Assembly (NCBI GenBank): GCA_036250195.1
Contig: JAVHZZ010000011.1
Coordinates: 49,126,811 to 49,190,810 of the forward strand
Direction: 5' to 3'
Length of the DNA stretch: 64,000 nucleotides
Source: Mixophyes australis
Taxonomy: Eukaryota; Chordata; Amphibia; Anura; Limnodynastidae
Part shown: positions 58,108 to 64,000 of the stretch, piece after piece
Layout: each line of letters starts with the position of its first letter
Numbering within the stretch: position 1 is the first letter of the stretch
Translations under genes and position numbers: made by a program
Notes under the pieces: model-generated
What the model was told of the DNA's origin: nothing
The model's input: the letters and a program-made list of their open reading frames with translations, nothing else
Database searches by the model: none

Positions 58108-61100
58108 TCAGGATGGTGGACGGCCACGGTTCCTAAATGTCCGGGAAGAGGCACTCACGGTCCGGTGAGTGACAGTACCCCCCCTTTTAAAGGTGGGCAC
58201 AGAACGCCTGGAACCGGGCTTGTCCGGATTTTTGGAGTAAAACTTCTTCAAAAGGGCAGGAGCATTAAGATCTTCAGCTTTGATCCAAGAGCGCTCCTCA
58301 GGACCAAAGCCCTTCCAATGAACGAGGAAGTGGAGGACTCCTCGCGAAATTTTTGCGTCTAGTACCTCGGTAATCTCGAAATCCTCCTCCTGATGAACTT
58401 GAACTGGCTGCGGAGCTGAGGGAGGAGTTGAGAAACGGTTGATAATAAGAGGTTTGAGCAAGGATACATGGAAGGCATTAGAAATCCGAAGATTCTTAGG
58501 AAGAAGGAGTTTCACACATACTGGATTGATAACTTGAATGATCCTATATGGACCAATAAAACGAGGGGCGAATTTCATGGATGGAACCTTCAAACGAATA
58601 TTTTTTGTGGATAACCAGACACGATCTCCAATTTTTAGTGGTGGAATAGCCCGCCTCTTCTTATCAGCGAAAGATTTATATTTGACAGATGTCTTCTTTA
58701 AACAGGTTTTGACCTGAGACCAGATATTTTTAAAGGTCTGACAAACAGTTTCCACCGCAGGAACTTGGGTGGGCGGGAGGGCAGGAAATTCCGGAAAAGA
58801 CGGATGGTGACCGTAGACCACAAAAAATGGAGTTTTGGATGATGACTCATGGTACATGTTGTTATGGGCGAACTCAGCCCAAGGGAGTAACTCTACCCAG
58901 TTGTCTTGATTGGCTGATGAAAATATTCTTATAAAAGTCTCAAGATCTTGATTGACACGTTCGGTTTGTCCATTGGATTGCGGATGGTAAGAAGATGAGA
59001 GTGCTAATCGTATGCCCAAGGTTTTACAAAGGGCTCGCCAGAATCTGGACACGAATTGTACTCCTCTATCAGACACAATCTCAGATGGACATCCATGGAT
59101 ACGGAAGATCTCTTTAATGAAATGTTCAGCCAGGATAGACGAGGAAGGCAAACCAGACAGAGGGATGAAATGAGCCATCTTCGAAAATCTGTCCACTACC
59201 ACCCAAATAGTGTTATGGTTTTTACTAGGTGGTAAGTCAGTAACGAAATCCATACTAATATGGGTCCATGGTTTGGACGGAATGGGTAGTGGTCGCAGCA
59301 ACCCTGCTGGAGTTCTGCGGGAGGATTTGAATTGCGAACATAATTCACAGGAAGCAATGAACTCTTTGACGTCTCTCCTCATTGAAGGCCACCAGTAACT
59401 TCGAGAGAGGATCTCCAAAGTCTTGTGTTCACCGGCGTGTCCAGAAAAACGAGAGGCATGGAACCACGAAAGGATTTTCCTCCTTAGAATAGGAGGCACG
59501 AGGGTCTTCCCAAATGGTAGCGTTCTGGTGGATGAAGCAGCCAGTGAGATACATTTGGGGTCTAGAATGGTATGGTTGGAAACCTCTTCTATATCAGAGG
59601 ACGTAACAAAGGCTCTAGATAAAGCATCAGCTTTTTTGTTCTTGGCAGCTGGTTTGAAGGTAATTATTAATTCAAAACGGGAAAAGAAAAGAGACCATCT
59701 TGCTTGACGAGGGTTCAAGCATTGGGCAGACTGGAGATATGACAAGTTCTTATGATCCGTGAAGATCGTCACCGGATGGCGAGCTCCCTCCAACAAGTAT
59801 CTCCATTCCTCTAATGCGGCTTTGATAGCCAGTAATTCCTTGTCCCCGATGGTATAATTCTTCTCTGCGGGTAGGAGACCCCGAGAATAGAAGGCACAAG
59901 GATGGAATTTTTGCTGTTCCGAGCGTTGGGAGAGAATAGCTCCTAAGCCCACATTAGAGGCATCTACTTCTAGGAAGAAGGGGAGTGTCACATCAGGCTG
60001 TCGAAGGATTGGAGCCGAAGAGAAGGACTCTTTTAATGTTTGAAAGGCTTGAATAGCCTCAGTTGACCATTGCTTAGGATTAGCCCCTTTTCGAGTCAGG
60101 GCCACAATAGGAGATGCAATGGAAGAAAAGTCTTGAATGAAGCGTCTATAGTAATTGGCAAAACCTAGAAAACGCTGGATCGCACGAAGAGTAGTTGGCT
60201 GGGGCCAATGTAGTACAGCATTCACCTTGTCTTGATCCATCTTCAGGCCAACTCCGGAAACTATATACCCCAAGAATGGAATCTGGGGTAATTCGAATGA
60301 ACATTTTTCTAATTTACAGAACAATGAATTTTTCCGTAGCCTGGAGAGGACTTCTGCCACATGTTGGTGGTGAGAAGGCAGGTCCTGTGAAAAAATCAAT
60401 ATGTCGTCCAGGTAGACGACGACACATACATATAATAAGTCCCGAAAAATCTCATTGATGAAGCCCTGAAAAACAGCGGGGGCATTACACAGCCCGAAAG
60501 GCATTACCAGATATTCGTAATGCCCGTCTCTGGTGTTAAACGCTGTCTTCCATTCGTCACCGGAACGGATTCTGATTAAATTGTAGGCACCACGAAGATC
60601 CAACTTAGTAAAAATACGGGCTCCCTTGATGCGGTCAAATAGCTCAGTGATCAACGGAATGGGATACCGATTCTTGATAGTAATGGCATTGAGTCCACGA
60701 AAATCTATACAAGGGCGTAATGATCCATCCTTCTTTTTGACAAAGAAGAACCCAGCTCCAGCGGGCGAGGTGGAAGGTCGAATGAACCCACGCTGGAGGT
60801 TCTCCCGTATATACTCAGATGTAGCTTGAGTTTCAGGTAATGAGAGTGGGTAGACCCGACCCCTGGGAGGAGTCTTGCCAGGAAGAAGGTCAATCGGACA
60901 ATCCCAAGAACGATGAGGAGGAAGACGTTCAGACTGAGCTTTATCAAAAACATCAGTAAATGAAGCATATTGAGGAGGGAGTCCCGGAGAAATAGCTGAG
61001 ATGGAAGCTTGCTGTACCTTGAGAGGAATGACTTGGGAAAGGCAATGATGGTGACATTCAGACCCCCAAGACGTGACTTGAGGGGTGCGCCAGTCAATCT

Positions 61101-61496
61101 GGGGAGAGTGACACTGAAGCCATGGAAGGCCTAGGACAATCGGACTTGTCGTAACAGGAAGAATTAAAAACGATATTTCTTCATGATGCAGAGCACCAAT
61201 CTGAAGGGTTACTGGAGACGTACTCTGAGTGATGAGACCGTTGATGAGACGTGATCCATCGATAGCCGTCACAGTAATGGGTGTTTTTAAGGTAATCACT
61301 GGTAGAGACCATTGATTTACTAACGATTTGGAAATAAAATTTCCTGCTGCTCCGGAATCAATCAATGCCTGTGACTCAAAGGTTTTGGTAGCAAAGGAAA
61401 TAGTCACATCAAAAGCGCAGACTTTAGATTTCATAGAAGATGGAGAGGACTCCAGGGACCCTAACTTCACCTCTCCAGAACTAGTTAGGGCCTGGC
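58108..61496 (-). CDS. pol: Gypsy pol: protease, RT, RNase H, integrase, chromodomain
   Basis: Open from the frameshift site at about 61497 to the stop at 58108-58110, about 1130 codons and no breaks. Counting from the Val at 61470: protease active site DSGA at residue 38; reverse transcriptase with VMPFGLCNAPAVFQGFIN and YLDD at 353-356; RNase H with LEVDASNVGLGAIL, ELLAIKAALEEWR and FTDHKNL; an integrase zinc domain (H..H..CELC) and DDE core (SMDFVTDLPP, IVSDRGVQFVSRFW, Glu in QSNGQTERVNQ); a C-terminal chromodomain (ITEVLDAKISRGVLHFLVHW, SWIKAEDL). Chromodomains steer integration to marked chromatin. There is no credible own start codon (the GTG at 61470 is incidental); expression is by -1 frameshift from gag. 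The last 22 or so codons overlap the 3' LTR. Confidence 0.95.
58175..58191 (-). promoter_or_regulatory. Gypsy polypurine tract
   Basis: On the minus strand, TTTAAAAGGGGGGGTAC directly precedes the 3' LTR. It also lies inside the pol reading frame, which runs on into the LTR. Confidence 0.85.
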
Positions 61497-62417
61497 ATTT
61501 CCCGATCTCTTAGGGCAGGAGCTGAGGACATGAGTGGAATCAGCACAATAGATGCAGAGTCTATTCTTGACTCTTCGTTTCCTCTCCTCAGAAGATAACT
61601 TGGAACGTCCTATCTCCATGGGAATCACAGCGGGTGACACTGGACGAAATTGAGGGTTAGAGCGAAGAGGTGCTTTAGCAGAAGTCGTTTTCTCAGCCTC
61701 TCTTTCACGAAATCTCATATCAACACGATGGCATAGAGAGATCAAATCTTCAAGTGACGAAGGAAGCTCCTGAGTAGTCAGTGCATCTTTAATTTTATCG
61801 GAGAGCCCCTGCCAGAAGGCGGCAACTAGGGCTTCAGTGTTCCACTGAAGTTCAGAGGCTAAGATCCTAAATTGAATGACGTACTGGCCTACTGTATGAG
61901 ATCCTTGTCGCAGACGGAGGATGCTGGAAGCAGCGGAGGTCACACGACCTGGTTCATCGAACACACTTCGGAATGTAGAAATGAATTTGGCACTATCTTG
62001 TAATATTGGGTCGTTCCTTTCCCACAGAGGGGAGGCCCAAGCCAGGGCTTGTCCTGAAAACAAGGAGATAAGATAGGCCACTCTGGAACGATGGGTAGAA
62101 AAATTTTGAGGTTGGAGCTCAAAATGGACTGAACATTGGTTAAGGAAACCCCTACAAGTTTTGGGGTCTCCATCGTACTTTGACGGAGTAGGCAGGTGAA
62201 GCGTGGAAGCTGTAGACACCTGGGATGGCAATGGGGAAACGGAGGAAAGCACAGGAGCTTCAGTAGTAGCTGTCACAGTCTGTCCAGATGTTCCTTGGGA
62301 GGTTAATGACTGATAACACTGAAGTAACAGCTGTTGGCGGGCATCCTGTTGCTCCACACGGCTAACCAGATGTTGCAGCATCTCTTTGGCGGTAGGTTCC
62401 GCATCTGGGTCTGTCAT
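61485..62417 (-). CDS. gag: Gypsy gag, 310 aa, intact
   Basis: ATG 62417 to TAA 61485. Predicted coiled-coil-like N-terminus (MLQHLVSRVEQQDARQQ), a central retrotransposon capsid domain (YDGDPKTCRGFLNQC through ASPLWERNDPIL and FDEPGR), and a CCHC zinc knuckle CIYCADSTHVLSSC near the C-terminus. The length and order match Gag of the sushi/PEG10/RTL group. The start codon lies one base past the primer-binding site and 13 nt from the LTR, so there is almost no untranslated spacer between LTR and gag. Confidence 0.95.
   Translation of the reverse strand: MTDPDAEPTAKEMLQHLVSRVEQQDARQQLLLQCYQSLTSQGTSGQTVTATTEAPVLSSVSPLPSQVSTASTLHLPTPSKYDGDPKTCRGFLNQCSVHFELQPQNFSTHRSRVAYLISLFSGQALAWASPLWERNDPILQDSAKFISTFRSVFDEPGRVTSAASSILRLRQGSHTVGQYVIQFRILASELQWNTEALVAAFWQGLSDKIKDALTTQELPSSLEDLISLCHRVDMRFREREAEKTTSAKAPLRSNPQFRPVSPAVIPMEIGRSKLSSEERKRRVKNRLCIYCADSTHVLSSCPKRSGNARP
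61497..61503 (-). promoter_or_regulatory. -1 ribosomal frameshift heptamer GGGAAAT
   Basis: In gag frame the sequence is G GGA AAT, an X XXY YYZ heptamer, 9 nt before the gag stop (61485-61487). Slipping one base back places ribosomes directly in the pol frame, which is open through this point. GGGAAAC is the known site of the sushi/PEG10 lineage. A downstream pseudoknot is expected but was not folded here. Confidence 0.8.
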
Positions 62418-62418
62418 G

Positions 62419-62428
62419 GCCTGATCTT
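62419..62428 (-). promoter_or_regulatory. Putative self-priming primer-binding site
   Basis: Two bases after the 5' LTR the minus strand reads AAGATCAGGC. It has no TGG-type start, so no tRNA 3' end fits. It is the exact complement of GCCTGATCTT in the LTR at the expected transcript 5' end (57997-57988). This is the arrangement of Tf1/sushi elements, where the 5' tip of the RNA folds back as primer. Confidence 0.65.
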
Positions 62429-62430
62429 AC

Positions 62431-64000
62431 TGTCACGGGCACTAGGAGTCTTTACCCAGGGATCACCAGATGGTAGGCTTACCAGAGCAATGTAGATGGT
62501 AATAGGGTACTCTGGTAGCTGGGTGATCACGGAACATGAAATGATGGCTGATGAGATGCTCAGGAAAGTCTATGACTAGCAACACTGGTAATAATGAGGT
62601 AATAATACACAAGGAACTGTATGGACAAGGACACGTGAAGGTAGTCAGTGGTCTGCGATAGCAAGTTGTACCACTGCTATAGTGAGGAGGAATGTCCAAC
62701 AGAAACAAGGAGGTGATGAGAGTCAGCGGTCTGCGGATAGCAAGTTGTACCGCTGTCTGAGTGAAGGAATGGAATCCAAGTGGAGGTATCCGGGTAGTCA
62801 GTGGTCTGCGGTAGCAAGTTGTACCACTGCTATGTGAGAGGATAATGGAACAGGTGATACCGGAAACAGGGATCAGTGGTCTGACATCAGCAACTTGTAC
62901 CACTGAATATATATGTGAGGAGGTGCACGGGGGAAGACTGCAACACAGGATATACACAGGCACCTTATACACGATCCACAGTAATATGCACAATATATAT
63001 ATATATATAAATGACTGAGCAGGTCTGCAATCAGAAAGTCTCTTGAAGTAGTCCAGCACAATGATAACACAGTCAATGATGGCAATAGACTCAGCGGATA
63101 GCAGACTCCAGAGAGAACCAAACACAGTCCAGCAAGATATGCAATACACAGCACAGTCAATGAGAAGTATGCATACCGTGGTTCAGAAGTAGCAGTCAGA
63201 TGGGAATGCAGCGGTACCTGAGCGGCAGGAGGCCGACTGGATAGGAAGTCCCTGGATAGGTGAGGCAGCGGTCTAGCAGGTGCAGCGCACAGGTGAGTAG
63301 ACCAACAGGGACACGAATCCACAGGAGTCAGCAACACGTGGAACTGGACTCATAGGGGACCCAGGAGAATGGAGATGATCCAGCAGAGGGTAGTAGATGA
63401 GATACAAATCCAATGCTGACAGGAGGGTAGAGACCAGTGGAACACGTGAAGGCGTGGAGAGCGGATCAGCAGGAGATGGACGATAGCGCTGACCACAGCA
63501 GCAGGACTCAGCGGCACACGGAGGTAACCAGTAGCAACCAAAGGAACCAACAGCGATGGGACACAGGAGTGCAGCGCAGGCCAGGAGCTGTTGATCACGA
63601 AGTGTAGCAAATGGTAATGAAAGCGGCAGTCTCGAGGAAGACACAGAAGAGATGAGATGAGTCTGCAGTGCACAGGGCAGCGGATAGGAATCAGCTAACA
63701 GTCACGATGATGAACACAGGCGAGTTGCAAGCAGGAGACTGTAGTGCACGGAGGCAGCGGATAGTAATCAGCTAGCAGTCACGATGATGAACACAGGCGA
63801 GTTGCAAGCAGGAGACTGTAGTGCACGGAGGCAGCGGATAGGAATCAGCTAGCAGTCACGATGATGAACACAGGCGAGTTGCAAGCAGGAGACTGTAGTG
63901 CACGGAGGCAGCGGATAGGAATCAGCTAGCAGTCACGATGATGAACACAAGCGAGTTGCAAGCAGGAGACTGTAGTGCACGGAGGCAGCGGATAGGAATC
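62431..64000 (-). repeat. Gypsy 5' LTR, partial
   Basis: The first 1570 bp (from its 3' end) of the 5' LTR, colinear with 55936-57505. Differences noticed: 56682/63177, 56847/63342, 56963/63458 and 57116/63611 (positions approximate to a few bases). It should continue about 670 bp beyond the window. Confidence 0.95.

Larger units (their letters stand above)
55936..58174 (-). repeat. Gypsy 3' LTR (2239 bp)
   Basis: TGTCAC...GTGACA ends. On the minus strand it comprises a short U3 (58174 to about 57998) with a TATA box, then about 2 kb of repetitive R/U5: 77-bp tandem units (gtagtgcacggaggcagcgg starting at 57246, 57323, 57400 and 57477, then diverged) and four hairpin repeats (56151-56410). 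No canonical polyadenylation hexamer was obvious, so the R/U5 boundary is unknown. Long minus-strand ORFs inside (for example 56378-57178) also occur in the other LTR and are non-coding in character. Confidence 0.95.
55936..64000 (-). mobile_element. Young chromodomain Ty3/gypsy retrotransposon (sushi-like), 5' LTR cut by window
   Basis: Read right to left: 5' LTR (62431 to beyond 64000), a 10-nt primer-binding site, gag, a -1 frameshift site, pol with C-terminal chromodomain, a polypurine tract, 3' LTR (55936-58174). The gag and pol frames are intact. The visible part of the 5' LTR differs from the 3' LTR at only about four positions in 1570, so insertion is recent. The TSD next to the 3' LTR would be ctctg (55931-55935); its partner is outside the window. 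Gag with a single knuckle, GGGAAAT frameshift, chromodomain and self-priming layout match the Tf1/sushi branch of chromoviruses. Confidence 0.95.

Overview
This is vertebrate genomic DNA, most likely from a frog or a related amphibian with a large, repeat-rich genome. The reasoning is that one vertebrate gene can be read exon by exon with GT..AG splice sites, and it is surrounded by a transposon mix (Tc1/mariner, L1, L2-group LINE, tRNA-SINE, DIRS-like, Penelope-like, Harbinger, hAT, chromodomain Ty3/gypsy, endogenous retrovirus, foldback MITEs) typical of amphibians. The species is inferred, not proven. No bacterial features are present.

Host gene. The minus strand carries a complete seven-exon REXO2 gene (mitochondrial/cytosolic oligoribonuclease). 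It runs from the start codon at 42930 to the stop at 7636, with a probable promoter near 43.17-43.19 kb and a 3' UTR ending near 7.35 kb. The exons sum to 666 nt (221 codons plus stop). All five DEDDh catalytic residues are present and every reading phase matches across introns.

Layout. 1-7.3 kb is intergenic: an AT-rich simple repeat, an unexplained 94-codon ORF, and a foldback element (1655-4132) holding a solo LTR. Intron 6 (7.7-19.4 kb) holds a 5'-truncated L1 with target-site duplications (TSDs), three Tc1/mariner relics, a tRNA-derived SINE and a DIRS-like gag relic. Introns 3-5 are short and mostly clean. Intron 2 (23.9-40.3 kb) holds a 9.8 kb gammaretrovirus-like ERV inserted in a mariner relic, followed by an L2-group LINE. 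Intron 1 holds several MITE-like inverted repeats. Upstream of the gene (43.2-64 kb) lie a Harbinger relic, an older LTR-like tandem-repeat tract split by an 8.3 kb hAT-like element, a Penelope-like element with 1.6 kb inverted arms inside the hAT, a solo gypsy LTR inside the Penelope, and at the end an almost intact, very young chromodomain Ty3/gypsy element whose 5' LTR runs off the window.

Most interesting system. The gypsy element (55936 to beyond 64000, minus strand) appears to be self-priming. Ten bases next to the 5' LTR are exactly complementary to ten bases of the LTR that lie where transcription should start, about 31 nt from a TATA box. It also has a GGGAAAT slippery site at the gag/pol overlap, a long leader with four related hairpins (one with a compensatory base-pair change) and nearly identical LTRs, so it may have been active recently.
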